From Kingdonia uniflora (taxonomy: Eukaryota; Streptophyta; Magnoliopsida; Ranunculales; Circaeasteraceae): a stretch of DNA of 64,000 bases. Shown piece after piece: positions 33,241 to 44,370 of the stretch. The notes below the pieces were generated by a model that ran no database searches, was not told the origin of the DNA, and saw nothing but the letters and a program-made list of their open reading frames with translations. Position 1 is the first letter of the stretch; each line of letters opens with the position of its first letter. The position numbers were made by a program, and so were the translations under genes. The stretch spans positions 1,550,001-1,614,000 of the forward strand of contig JACGCM010000440.1 in assembly GCA_014058105.1 (NCBI GenBank), read 5' to 3'.

Positions 33241-33881
33241 CAAATAAATTTCTTTCCCTAGAAAGCTTTTTCCCCAAGGTGCCAATAATCAATCGCAGTT
33301 CGCTAACATCCTGCAAATTACAATTCTTATATCAAATCAAGGAAACAAAATCCATTTTACCAAACCAACAAGTTACATTCCCAAACACAAAATTTCTTCC
33401 AAAATAAAATTAAATTAAATACCCTATAAATATATATTAATCTACCTTCTGTTGATCCATTACCTCTCGAACTTGAGCTTGCTTAAGAGGGGTAATACTA
33501 TCCAAACCCAAAAAAAGCATCTCGAGTTGGTGACCAGCCAACAACCATGTCATCCTCTTCTTCATCAGGCCCCACGACATCCGCAGATCATCCTTCCATA
33601 ATAGCCATGATGTTAGAATCAGAGTAGCCGTCCTTCTAAAGTCTCTTAATAAGGTTATCACAAGCAACACTCACTTTATTGATATTTTGCATGGACTCTC
33701 TCTCAAGCTTATCCACGATCACCTGAAAAGAAGCTTTTAGATTAACAACCTCTGAACTCTACTTCAATCTCTCCATCTCTAGCATACTTACTAGCATCAG
33801 CTCCAGCTCAGCAGTTCGCTTCTGTAAAAGCTTGCTACCATCCTCAATGCCGAGAGTAAGACCCTTCAAAACATGGGAAAC

Positions 33882-33953
33882 CTATGAAAAAACAATATAA
33901 GAATGCAAAAAAGAGGTCGCATACATGAAAATAATCAAGATACCTCAACTTAC
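33882..33953 (-). other. Predicted intron 2 of antisense ORF-c (element C)
   Basis: 72 bp, donor GTAAGT, T-rich tract and acceptor CATAG. It separates the ORF ending at 33954 from the helical C-terminal part. The donor is mutated in unit 1. Confidence 0.6.
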
Positions 33954-34512
33954 CCTCCATAGCTCAATTTCCATAGTAGATTTAACTTTAGAAGCATCAG
34001 ACACAACAAGGGCCCTCAAACTACTTTCCAAAGCAAGCACATCAACATCCAAATTAGGCTTTACATCAGCCTCCTTTATTTCTACCTCGGAAGGTGCCGA
34101 AGGGATATTAACAAGTCTTCTCTTCTTCGAGGCAATTTCGGCCTCCTTACCTCTTCGGTTCAAGAATCAAAGAAGGTGGTCTTCAAATATTTCTTCCAAG
34201 CCATTCTTCAGCAGGGTTGACTGAACTAGTCCTTGATGGTTATGGCTTAAATTCCACTACTGAGACTTTTAGGACCTCGGTATCATAACACTGGTGTTCA
34301 CAGATGTATCCAGAATAGGCAAAGCCGTCGTTGAGGATGAGCCAATATCTGCCATCTTCCTCTTCGCCTAGGTTTCTGAACCTTGAGGGACTAACTATTA
34401 ACTTTCTTATGCTTGCTTATACCAAGATCATCTAGCACACCTTGGAGTTAAGTACCTTCTCGAGCTACGACGTCAACAATGGATTCTTCTTTGACAGCGT
34501 TACACTGGGGAT

Positions 34513-34588
34513 CTGCCAACAAAAACATTAATATTAAAGATAAAACATGAGAAAGGAATATAGTTTGAGATTCAAGATATCTACTTAC
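34513..34588 (-). other. Predicted intron 1 of antisense ORF-c (element C)
   Basis: 76 bp, donor GTAAGT after GAAC, acceptor TTGGCAG. The position matches a predicted 78-bp intron (55019-55096) in the ORF-c of the unrelated LTR family D. Confidence 0.65.
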
Positions 34589-35146
34589 GTTCCTTGAATG
34601 ATCTATATGATATATCCATGACATTCTCTTCAGCTCGCTGCATACATCCGCCCCTCACCCAAATAAGGTTATAATTCCACAATTTCTCAGAAGAATCAAG
34701 GTCAAAAAATTGAGGTCTTGGATAAATAGAAGAAATGTAAGTACCCCCAGTGGCGCTAAAATACGTAACGTTGTAATACTTCAGCACATCTCCTGAAATC
34801 AATCTCCCCTCTTTTCCCTCCTTAGTCCACTTTGAATTCAATATTTCGCAATTACCTCGTATACATTCCCATTTAACTAGGCAGGGCAATATTTGACCCC
34901 ATTCATGATACCCTTAGAAAAACTGCTAAGAGGAAGACTCAATCCATGGTGGAACTAGGATAAGTAACATTGGAACCCATCTTCATAATAATCCAACTCA
35001 TCCCTATTAAAATATTCTAAAGAGATTTCCCCAAAAATTCCTCGAGCGACCTTCTACTATAGTAAATCAAGAAGTGGATAGAAAGAATAATCCCCTTCTT
35101 CAATAAAATATCCCCCTATACATCTTCTTCCCAAACTCCAGTACAC

Positions 35147-35161
35147 CTCCCCCCCCCCCCC
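35147..35161 (+). repeat. Poly-C tract
   Basis: A run of about 14 C in unit 2 where unit 1 reads a short mixed CCTGCCCCCAC (about 27627). It introduces a frame disturbance in antisense ORF-c. Confidence 0.9.
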
Positions 35162-36639
35162 ACACCTTTCAGACTACTCTTATACTTGCAAATTTCTCTC
35201 ATGGGATCAGCCCCCTCTGGATAACTATGTAAGATACCAGGGAAATCGGCATGACCATAATTTTCACTTTCACCATCTAACCTTAATTTAGCCTCAGTAT
35301 CAGAAACTACTACTGTAATAGGGGTCCTAATACCAATGCGATTGACCTTATACCCAGCAGAGGTCACATCTTCATTATTTATACTCTCCTCAGTTATAGT
35401 TCGACTAAGGTCCATATAGAATTAAGAACTTAAAATAGAAGGTATCCTATTTATTAATATTTTAGCACGCATCTGCACCTACATGGAGGCCCATGTATTT
35501 TTTCAATTTCAAGTCCCTCAGTTCATAATTATTTAACAAAAAAAAATGCACTTATAAATCTCATCAACAATCACATATCAATATATTTCCTATGAATTAT
35601 ACCAAATAAAAATAGAATAATTTTCATTTTACCCCAATTTTCAGTACATAACAAATTAACTTTCCGAATATGGAAATGATTTTTCAAAATTCAAACCAGA
35701 ACTAAAAGAAAATAATAACTAAAATCCCTGAACTCCAATCACATCAGAAAAACTGGAGAATGACACCCCAAATCCATTAACCTTTAATGGCAGAATACGA
35801 ATCAGACACACCACTCCTCTCACTCTTCACCAAATGTTCTGGTGACGAATTCCTCTTCTCCTCCACAAAGTATAAAACTTCTTCCTCTCTATTAGAAAGA
35901 TTTAATATTGTTTGTTTTTTCTCTCAAGAAATTATATACTATGATTTTTTATCTGTTTCACTCTCTCTCTAGACTGTTTTTCCCTAAACTTTAAAACCTT
36001 TTGAAGGAAGAAGGAGAAGAATGATTTATAAGGCATCATTCTAACTGCTGACAGTTATTGAGAATTATCCAAGCTGTCCTCAGTTTTTCAACCGAGGCGT
36101 CATTTCCCATTTTCATGTCAAACAACTCATGACTTTTGGAAAATGAATTCCTTTCATCATTGCAACCATTAAAATACTTATAATAAAATACACCTCTCTC
36201 CCTCTCTCTCTCGCTCTCTTTTTCTCTCTGCTCATCCTTCTCTCAGACTTCCATACCTCCATGGTACCCCTTACTAGCTCGTTACACAAGATTGAACTGA
36301 ATACTTCATAAACTCTGTGACAATCCACACATCCACCTAAACTAACAGAGCACACTCAAAGTATTTATTAGTAAATTGAAGGAATTATCAATACGATTCA
36401 AATTTAAAATTCAGATCATTCCAGCAAGATATACACAAAATAAGGAGCATATCAAGGAAGGTACAACTGATTATTTTATATTATCCCCTTTTATTCACTA
36501 ATCCAAGTCAAATGACCTACACATAAATTGATCTCCTAAAAAAAGTTTCATTTAAAACAACTGAGGTGCCCAACGGCACCACACCTAATAACTATACCAC
36601 AAGTGATCATCTCATCCTCCTAGGCTATCTCATCAAGAG

Positions 36640-36900
36640 AAATCTCTCTTGCAACAATCTTTCGAGATTCCAGCTCAATAATCAAATGGCAGAAAACGTC
36701 ACACCAAAAGTGTTAGTCTACCTAATTTTTTATCTCCTTTGAATTCAAACCTTTCACCTTCAAAACAAAAATAGGTATCTCGGCATCATAATCGAGCAAC
36801 CCAAAGATCCGTTCATGAACTTCTGCTATCTTTATCACCAAACCCCCTTCAACAGTGTGATGAGCCCTCTGCAAGTGAGTCCTAACAATGATTCATGTAC
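36640..36900 (-). pseudogene. Antisense ORF-b of element C
   Basis: Aligns with 29117-29344: HTVEGGLVIKIAEVHERIFG and PIFVLKVKGLNSKE are readable, then a stop in place of the acidic linker. Broken counterpart of ORF-b of element B. Confidence 0.55.
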
Positions 36901-37199
36901 ATAATTTTGTGGCTAACTAACTATATTTATAGATAAAGAAAGAATTTGATATTATCAAATCCCATATATCAAGGAATAAGAATACTCAAGGATAAGGATA
37001 AATAGTTGTCACAGTTATCCATAACAATAATAACACAACTAAATCGATAGACGTCAATGTGAAGGTTGAAATAATAATGTAAGTTATCTAAAGATGTCGA
37101 TTAAATATCGAATAAACAGGTCATCATAGCTCGATCGAGGTAGGTTCGAAAGAAAATATATATTACTTTAGAAAAACACAAGTACAAAATACTAATCTT

Positions 37200-37523
37200 A
37201 CACAGGACCACCACGGGTCCTTTTCGAGAGAACACCAACACTTTGGTCTCCCCCAAGATAGCCTGCTCCGCGATACTACACAGCCCATCCCTGCGCTACT
37301 AAGCATCCTTGATATTGTAGTGAAATCGAAACATATTAAAGAAGTCATCATCCGCCTCCTCCACCTCCTCCTTTGTCATAGTATAATAAGTTGGTGGGAC
37401 AAGGATACGAGTTTCTTCTGCAAGGGACTGGTTCCCAAAATTCCAGAGTCGTAACTTCTCTATCTTTGCCAAAACTCGAGCCTCTAAGTTTTGGCCTCTA
37501 GTAGTGACCATTGTCACTTGCAC
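37200..37523 (-). pseudogene. Antisense ORF-a of element C
   Basis: Open from the ATG at 37511 (MVTTRGQNLEARVLAKIEKL) for about 70 codons, with LWNFGNQSLAE, VPPTYYTMTKEE and EADDDFFNMFRFHYN. After a stop near 37299 the homologous frame continues to about 37200. It is the best-preserved ORF-a of this family; element A (2661-2918) shares the FG..SL and acidic-aromatic pattern. The start is chosen because ORF-b begins similarly. Function unknown. Confidence 0.6.
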
Positions 37524-37843
37524 ACAGAAATATTATAAGAATGGAATGTACTTGAATGAAGAATGATGGTCGGAAGACAAAGAACAAATATTTATAGCCA
37601 TAATTACATTCAATGTTTGCAATCACTTCCAAAGAAATCTGTATTAAAAATAACAGTTTATGGGAGTTTTAAAAGTCAACAACAATGGCAGCAGTCCAGT
37701 CTCCAACAGTTAGCAACAATTCCAAAATTGAGAATTACACGTCAGCAGCAAATCTAAAATTTACTTTGACAGACAAACCGGTTCAAATTTCAATAACAAG
37801 CTCGATTTGAACTTCTCAACTCAAGCTACTCGTACCTTCAGTT

Positions 37844-37856
37844 GAGAGGGGGCGAT
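37844..37856 (+). other. Polypurine tract of element C
   Basis: GAGAGGGGGCGAT before LTR3. Confidence 0.8.
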
Positions 37857-38352
37857 TATAGGGACAGTCCCTCGAGTTACAATAACAACGAACTACTACA
37901 ATACCAGATTCACGCAAAAAATTTGGAGGGCATACACCCTATTGATGTTGACACCTGGACCACGAACTAAGAAGAGATGTGGCTCAAACACTCTAATAAT
38001 ATAGAAGAATGAGTTAAGGACACACTCCCCAAGAACTGGTAGTTATAGGAAAAACCTCTACTCTTTCCTCCAATCCAGGAAAACGTGTTGACATATACGA
38101 ATTGAGGATAAAATCTTTAAATAGGATAATGGAGATGGGAAACATCAGATAAGATTTGAGAGATAAAAAACAGACTCAGGTGGTCTACTCTCAGGATCTC
38201 AACTACTATAATCTCCAAGGAACTCGAGCAATAAAGTTATCTTTCTAAATCCTCAAGCTGAGGACGTGGTTTGTACCTATTAAGAGGTTTTCCACGCTAA
38301 AACTCGTGTCACTTTCTATCACATGTTTATAATTATTTGTGTTACATGTACA
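37857..38352 (+). repeat. LTR3 (3' LTR of element C)
   Basis: 496 bp, homologous to LTR2. The start reads TATAGGGACAG, so the terminal TG has mutated to TA; the end is TGTACA. Confidence 0.8.
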
Positions 38353-39136
38353 TTTGTGAAAGGAGACTATACAAGCAATGAATTGAGGTCCTTAAAATAC
38401 TCATCTTCAAACCTTGAAATTTATTGCACAATTTACCCTAAATCGAGATCATATCCAAGTACAGAGGCACGGTGTTGTCACAAGCGTCCCTATATTGAAG
38501 AATGCCCATAAGTAATTAAGAAGACATTGTAATCCACTTTGTAAAACTTGCTAAAAATCCATCCCAAAATGGGTCAAGAAATGGTGGTTTTTTGGGTCGC
38601 ATTACGGCACATGTCTTAGCCTATACACTACTAAAAAGTTCCTTCTTTTGAATTATATTACTTAAGATATGCCCTCCAGTGTGCCATAAAACATGTTCAA
38701 GAGAAATTTAAATTCCCCAAACAAGTTGTTGATGTGATATTGTCAAGGTGGACCCTGCAGAATGATGTAGATGTACAGAAGCCACTAATGGCATTGTTGG
38801 TGGCGTGTTCCTAGTAAGGGCGGTCATAGTTGAGGTATCCTTTGTGTGACCAAGTTTTAACTTAGTTGTTGAGGAAGCTTTGTGGACCGGGTTAAACTGC
38901 TATAGTGGGTTTAATTATTGAAATAGGTGCAGCATGTGCTCAATATAAATTAAGGTCTGAATAGGGTATGGTATACCCAACAACACCCGATCACTCTACT
39001 CTTATCTTTCGCCCTGAGTTCTGATTTTCTTCTTGTTGCGAAAACTTTAAAATTGTCTACTGGGATTTTAGCCTTAGCCCCAATTATGATTAAAACTCTG
39101 ATTTAAGGTGTTCCTTGAACTCTATTAAACAGCTGA
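38353..39136. other. Unassigned tail of duplication unit 2
   Basis: Copy of 30856-31640 with more indels; no intact frame. Confidence 0.4.
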
Positions 39137-39700
39137 ACATGAACCCCATCCTGATTAATAGTCTCCCTCTCAATCACAAAACCTGTAAACAGACCTTCAA
39201 TATCTCCATTACTGGCGGAAGTACAAATCACAACTTTATAATGGGGTGTGCATTAGATTTCTTGTAGACCTCCGGTGATTTCTTCTTCGCTAAGATTCCC
39301 TGTCTCTATTAGCTTTGTAACTTTGGCAACTTTATCAGTGAGATCTTCATGACCTGCAGTAACATCTGGGTCTAGCTCAGTATGGTTTTGGTATGGGTTG
39401 AATTTTTAGTGATTATAACCTATGCGCCATCTACGAGACCTGTTTCGCACGCGACCTGTTCTTGCTCTTGTGAACCTACAGTCAACCCATTATTAGGGTT
39501 TTGTGTTATTTTTATGGGTGACGACGAAATTGTCGTTGACCCAAATTAGGTCTTAAGGTGAGGGGGTAAAAGTCCCTTAAAACCAAAGCTTCGACTAGTT
39601 TAACGAATTTGGTATCTAACTTTTTTATTATCGTAACCATCTTGCGGATCTGAAAATCTAAAATCCTCCAAGGAAAATTTAACTAGCTCTGGTGCCAATT
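39137..39700 (-). other. Possible minus-strand retroelement start
   Basis: At 39684-39697 the minus strand reads TTGGCACCAGAGC, two changes from the initiator-Met tRNA primer site TTGGTATCAGAGC. Left of it (downstream on the minus strand) is a weakly open, charged region starting MVTIIKKLDTKFVKLVEAL that could be a gag remnant. I see no LTR edge to confirm it. Confidence 0.35.
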
Positions 39701-41637
39701 TAACTTAAAGCTCTCAACACGGAAGCAAAACTGAGAAGTCAATTACGCTAATTTAGACCTAATTCAAGATTAGGGTTTCTTCTAATCTAAAATATAAACT
39801 AAAACAAAAATTGAAATAACTGAAACGTAATTCTTTACTTCAACTTCAACAACTAAATAAAATATAGAAACTAGCCTCCCTTTTATAAAACCTAAAGGGG
39901 TGAAATCCCTAATTAGGAATTTCTAAAAATTGGGAAAAAAATATTTGTAACCTTATATTGGTTAATTAGGAACTCCCCAAATCCTAGTAAGCATCTCTAG
40001 CAGAGAGACATGAATAAAAATAACATTAATGTAAATAAACAATATACATTAAGAAACGACAATGCAAGGACGATTCATATCACAAAAAATAAGTCGTAAT
40101 GAAACATATCAAGTTACAAGATGCTTGGGTCATTTTTGTTATTATCAAAGACCCATAAGATCGTTTTTTTTTAAATGAAAATAAATATGATAAAATAACA
40201 ACAAAAAACAAGTCTCCAAGCAAATGAGAGAGGGAAACACCTTAAAACATTATCCTTAGGGTTGTTTTTTGCATTATCATATATGAACCCATGAGATCTT
40301 ATTTTTGAAGAAAATAAAAATGCCCTTTTTACGCCTCTGCACCCTCCAATACGCCTAAATGATATAAGGCTATAGCCTCAGTTCATTTTTTGGGTAAATA
40401 ATGTAAGCAATAAATTGAGGCGCCGCATGCAATTTTATAAACACTAGAAATGATATGTATTAAGGTTTGAGTTGGGTGACCAATGCTTGCACACTATGAA
40501 AGCTGACGATGGAAAGTAGAATATAGGTTGTTTAAGGCTCAAGGTTCTTATATATAAGCTAGGTAGCAAAGACACAAATACAGGTATCCCAGATGGGTGC
40601 GAGGTGTCAGAAATGGCAAAAAATTAAAAAAGTACTATGTTAATAGTGTTAGACACGTGTGTGTGATTGTTTGAATGATCCGGGACACACTTTTGTTAAA
40701 GTAAAGTGTCATTGTTACCTAAGTATATAAATAACCTTCCTAGCCTATCTATCTACTACACCTGTGGGGCCATGTAATGCGCTCTCAATGGCAATATTTA
40801 ACAGACTTAAAGTAGACTTTAATAATTAAGGCTGATGCCATATATTATTGTCGAATTCGTTCAACGGGCAAATAGGGATGCCACCAAAGGTGTGCATGAC
40901 CTTAGAACCTTACTAAGAAAACCTCTTGTTGTATAGTATCCTAGGCTGGCGGTCAAATGTAGGATGACATACGGGAATACACAAATGCTGAGTGTTCATC
41001 TAACTCAATTGTTTTTGGAAGGCTTTCTTGGTCGTTCACTCCGCTAAGAGGGGTGGAAGACGAGATACACCTCCTATTACTATTCTTGCTAAGCAAGTTT
41101 AAGTGTATAGTTCTGATGGGTTTTGATGCATTAGTGCTAGTAAGATGTCACTATGATCGCATCCACATCAAACTTGATACAATTCAACTTGATCCGCCTT
41201 GTCATGATGCTGATGTGGGCTGCCAAGTTGAACAACTACCAATTCAGTTAGTGCCCGTGTCTATTGTTAGTCATGCATAGTTGATATTGCACTTTGATTG
41301 TGGTACTTCCAGGTCAAAAGTCTGTCAACTAGGCGAAAATTCCGCTAAAAATAACATTTCTCCAAACACAAGAACTAAGTGACCTAAACGTGCATGTCAG
41401 GTGAGGTCTACTTTATTATCCTTGTGTTTGACTACTGTCTCATTCAGTGTAATGGGTCTTACAGTTTCCTGGGTAATTCTGATCTGCCTCTCAAGTGGTG
41501 GTCATCAACATTATATTGTATACCATAAATATATCCAAATTTAGATACCAAAAGTAAGAAAAAATAGAAATCAAATTATCAAGAGGTGAAAGTGAGGCTT
41601 AGCGAGATGTTTTAGAAAGAGAAGAATCTTTGTTAGA
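39701..41637. other. Unassigned AT-rich DNA
   Basis: No gene, LTR or repeat that I can support. The 75-codon plus frame 41053-41280 shows no recognisable motif. The stretch may include a decayed LTR for the motif at 39684-39697. Confidence 0.5.
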
Positions 41638-41762
41638 AACAAAACTGTATAAGGAAGCTCACCAAATTGAGATATCATCATACACGTTGTATAGATTAGT
41701 GAGAGAATTTCTGGAGAGATGCATCCAAGAAAGATAGTCATAGCCTACTATCTAGATTAGAG
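41638..41762 (+). repeat. 375-bp tandem repeat, copy 1 (left part)
   Basis: From the AAGCTCACCAAATTGAGATATC segment to TAGAG at 41758-41762. It continues at 48964-49213 on the other side of the copia insertion. Copy 2 is 49272-49649. Confidence 0.8.
41758..41762 (+). repeat. Left target-site duplication of the minus-strand copia element
   Basis: TAGAG, identical to 48959-48963. Confidence 0.88.
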
Positions 41763-42095
41763 TCTAGGAATTTCATATAATTATTATGATCAATGAAAGG
41801 ATATAAAAGGGGTTTCACTAACCTCCTCTCCTGCTTTTGCAAATTCTAGTGGAGTTTTCCCTTTGATTGGCTGCAGTTCTTAATGAGATAGTTCTCTCTG
41901 TTGTAGATCATTAATCTAATAGGTCTCGAGCAGTCTTCCCATTATACCCTCAAACCCTAATAAGGAGTAATACTAGGTCCTACCCTTAACTTGGTATAAT
42001 AATTGGGCACAGCCAATAATACCTATATAGCACGTGCATTTGTGAACCAGAAGATAAAACATTGAGTAGTGCTGATATAAATAGAAAATCTAACA
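41763..42095 (-). repeat. 3' LTR of the minus-strand copia element
   Basis: 333 bp, aligning with 48602-48958. On the minus strand it starts TGTTAGATTTTC and ends CCTAGA, with the final CA changed to GA. Confidence 0.88.
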
Positions 42096-42106
42096 ATCTC
42101 CCACCC
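42096..42106 (-). other. Polypurine tract of the minus-strand copia element
   Basis: GGGTGGGAGAT on the minus strand, adjoining the LTR start. Confidence 0.88.
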
Positions 42107-42850
42107 GACGCTAACTCAATTTTTAAGAAAAATATTTTTAGCCTGATTCACAGTTTTATGAAAAGAAGATGGTCGTCCTTTAATTTTCAAAACCACACAT
42201 GATAATTTGTTGAAGGCAATGTTACATCAAACTTGACTGTCACTCTACGACTAAAAAGATGGATAACACGGTTTATGGAAAAAATTTGGTTAGGTTTTTG
42301 AGCACATGCCTAATTCATAGCGTGGACATCGGTTTATCAACCTCAATAGCTTTCAAGTGTAACTTTTTTATTGGTGGAGATTAGCGTATGAATAGAAAAT
42401 GTACTCTATAATGATGTGCTTGTACATTTCTATTAGTGTCCCGCAACATGTGTTTACTAGACACATATCATTTTAATACTTAGACAAACCGTCATGCGAA
42501 GACCATCGCTTATACTGAAATAAAAGCCAAAGGATGTGGAGCCTACCCATATCCATCCCAAGCAAACTTGAGAAACCTTCTAGTATTCTCTATAGGCACA
42601 TGATACATAGATAACCGTCATGTGATAGAATCATTCATATCTAAAAATTTATTGTAATTGCACAACTGTAATTAAAACTGAATATGTGAACATATAATAA
42701 TAGATCTAAATAAAATAGCAGTTAAATAATTAAAATCAAAACTGAATGTCAACAAAATGATAACTGGAAACAACTCCTATAAGGACAAAAAATTCTAATG
42801 CAGTAACAGTGAATAAAATAAAGCAATAACTACTTCCATGTAAAAGAGTG
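42107..42850 (-). other. Non-coding 3' region of the minus-strand copia element
   Basis: Between RNase H and the PPT; no supported ORF. Confidence 0.6.
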
Positions 42851-43530
42851 ATCCTCAAAGAGACTCTAGAAATCTCATATGGCTAACATGTCCCCTGAAG
42901 GTTGGTATCGGATGTCCCTTAGTAAACGGATCAACAATCATCTCCAGTGTCGACAAATAAAGAATCTCGATAATCTATTTTTGTACTTTATCAATGACAA
43001 CGTTATACTTAAATGTTAATATAATTGTTATCCATAATCACGTTATCATTCTTAACATATTTGACGACTGCCTCATTGTCATAAAATACACACAATGGTC
43101 TAGAAGTTGAATCAACAACCATCAGCCCAAAACTAAACTTCTTAAGCATACAACCTGTCGTAAAGCCTCAAAACAAGCCACATACTCTACTTCTATTGTC
43201 AAGAAAAGCAACAAGAGACTGTTTGACACTTCTCCATGATATATCCCCATGAGAAAACATAAAAACATAACCAGAAGTAGACTTCTTGTCGTCTTTATCC
43301 CCCGTAAAATCTGAGTCAGAGTAACCCAAAGCCATGAGCTCATCCGATCTTCTATAAGCCAATTTATAATCTCTAGTCCTCTTCAAATAGTGAAGAACCT
43401 TCTTGGCTGCCTTCCAGTGAATAATAGAAGGGTATTGGTGGTACCTTCCTAACATCCTAAAAACAAAATAGAAGTCGGGGCTCATACATATCATGCCATA
43501 CATGAGGCCACCAAAAACAAAACATACTCC
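42851..43530 (-). pseudogene. Copia RNase H (minus-strand element)
   Basis: The ORF 43168-43503 has the connection HWKAAKKVLHYLKRTRDYKL, the catalytic start LGYSDSDFTGDKDDKKSTSG and a YVFMFSHGDISWRSVKQS block. The downstream FYDNEAVVKYVKND (about 43065-43025) is the end of the domain in another frame. Stops and a frameshift near 43200 inactivate it. Confidence 0.88.
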
Positions 43531-44370
43531 TTAGCGATGTCTAAAGAAACTATCTGGTGCAGCACCGCCTTCCTAAATATATTTCCCTTGACAATAGGGA
43601 CTTCACCTACTTTGCAATCATACATGCCATACCTTTTCTAAATTTTATCAATATACGCACTCTAATATATGCCAAGTATCCCTCTGGTCTTGTCTCACTC
43701 AAACTTGATGCCAAGAACATAACTGGCATCTCCCATATCCTTTATATCAAAATACTAAAATAAGAAGGCTTTCATTGTCTGAAGAAATCTGATGTCACTG
43801 TTAGTGAGTAAAATATCGTTGATGTACAAAACCATAAATGTGAAATATCTCACATTCTATTTAATGTATATATAACGATCCATTTTGCACTCAATAGAAC
43901 TGTGGTTCAAAACCACCTCATAAAATTGTAGGTACAACCGCCTAGATGCCTGCTTGAGACCATAGATAGAGCGATCAAGTTTGCAAAATAGTCGAACCTT
44001 CCATTCAGTCTCAAAACCTTTGGGTTGGTACATATAAATCTCCTCATTGAGATGCCCATTAAGAAAAGCTATCCTAACATCCATCTAATGAAGCTTCATT
44101 TTTAAATGCGTCGTAAGAGCCAAAATAATTCTTAATGAATCCTTCTTCAAAACTTATGAGAAAGTCTCATCAAAGTCAATTCCTAGACGTTATTTGAATC
44201 CCTTTACAACAAGTCTCGCTTTGAAATGCTCAACCTTCCCTTCAGAATCACATTTGGTCTTACAAATCTATTTGCATTCAACTGGCTTCAATCCCTTAGA
44301 TAAAGGCGTCAACTCCCACACAGAGTTGTGAGACATAAAATCCATCTCTTCCAAAATAGCATTACGCCAA
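43531..44370 (-). pseudogene. Copia reverse transcriptase (minus-strand element)
   Basis: The ORF 43857-44084 carries MDVRIAFLNGHLNEEIYM, the QPKGFE block and LDRSIYGLKQASR. The active-site segment at 43812-43826 reads Y-I-N-D-I where copia RTs have YVDDI; the first catalytic Asp codon is AAC. Upstream, around 44100-44370, lie the RT N-terminal blocks with stops. Confidence 0.88.

Larger units (their letters stand above)
33437..36355 (-). pseudogene. Antisense ORF-c of element C (spliced gene)
   Basis: Exon remnants on the minus strand. 36113-36355 is Arg/Glu-rich. 35116-35415 is acidic, disrupted by a C run. 34589-34889 (102 codons) has GGTYISSIYPRPQFFDLDS and LWNYNLIWVRGGCM, resembling the Transposase_28-like segment of element D. 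33945-34163 ends LRALVVSDASKVKSTMEIE. 33445-33881 is helical, with ACDNLIKRL. Two introns have good signals: 34513-34588 (GTAAGT to GGCAG) and 33882-33953 (GTAAGT to CATAG). The protein would run opposite to the retroelement transcript. Function unknown; several stops and frameshifts. Confidence 0.65.
33241..38352 (+). mobile_element. Tat-like element C, 3' fragment
   Basis: Duplicate of element B, with antisense ORFs c, b and a, a PPT and LTR3. Its ORF-a and the introns of ORF-c are better preserved than in B. Confidence 0.75.
31647..39136 (+). repeat. Tandem duplication unit 2
   Basis: Second copy of the 7.5-kb block. It begins within TTATCAAACT, shared with 23988, and ends AGCTGA, shared with 31635-31640. 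Six bases (TCGCAA) lie between the end of unit 1 and the start of unit 2. It lacks the 165-bp retroposon. Confidence 0.85.

Noticed and set aside
41053..41280. 75-codon plus-strand ORF in unassigned DNA
   Set aside because: No motif, no start context or neighbour to support it; kept only as part of the unassigned stretch.
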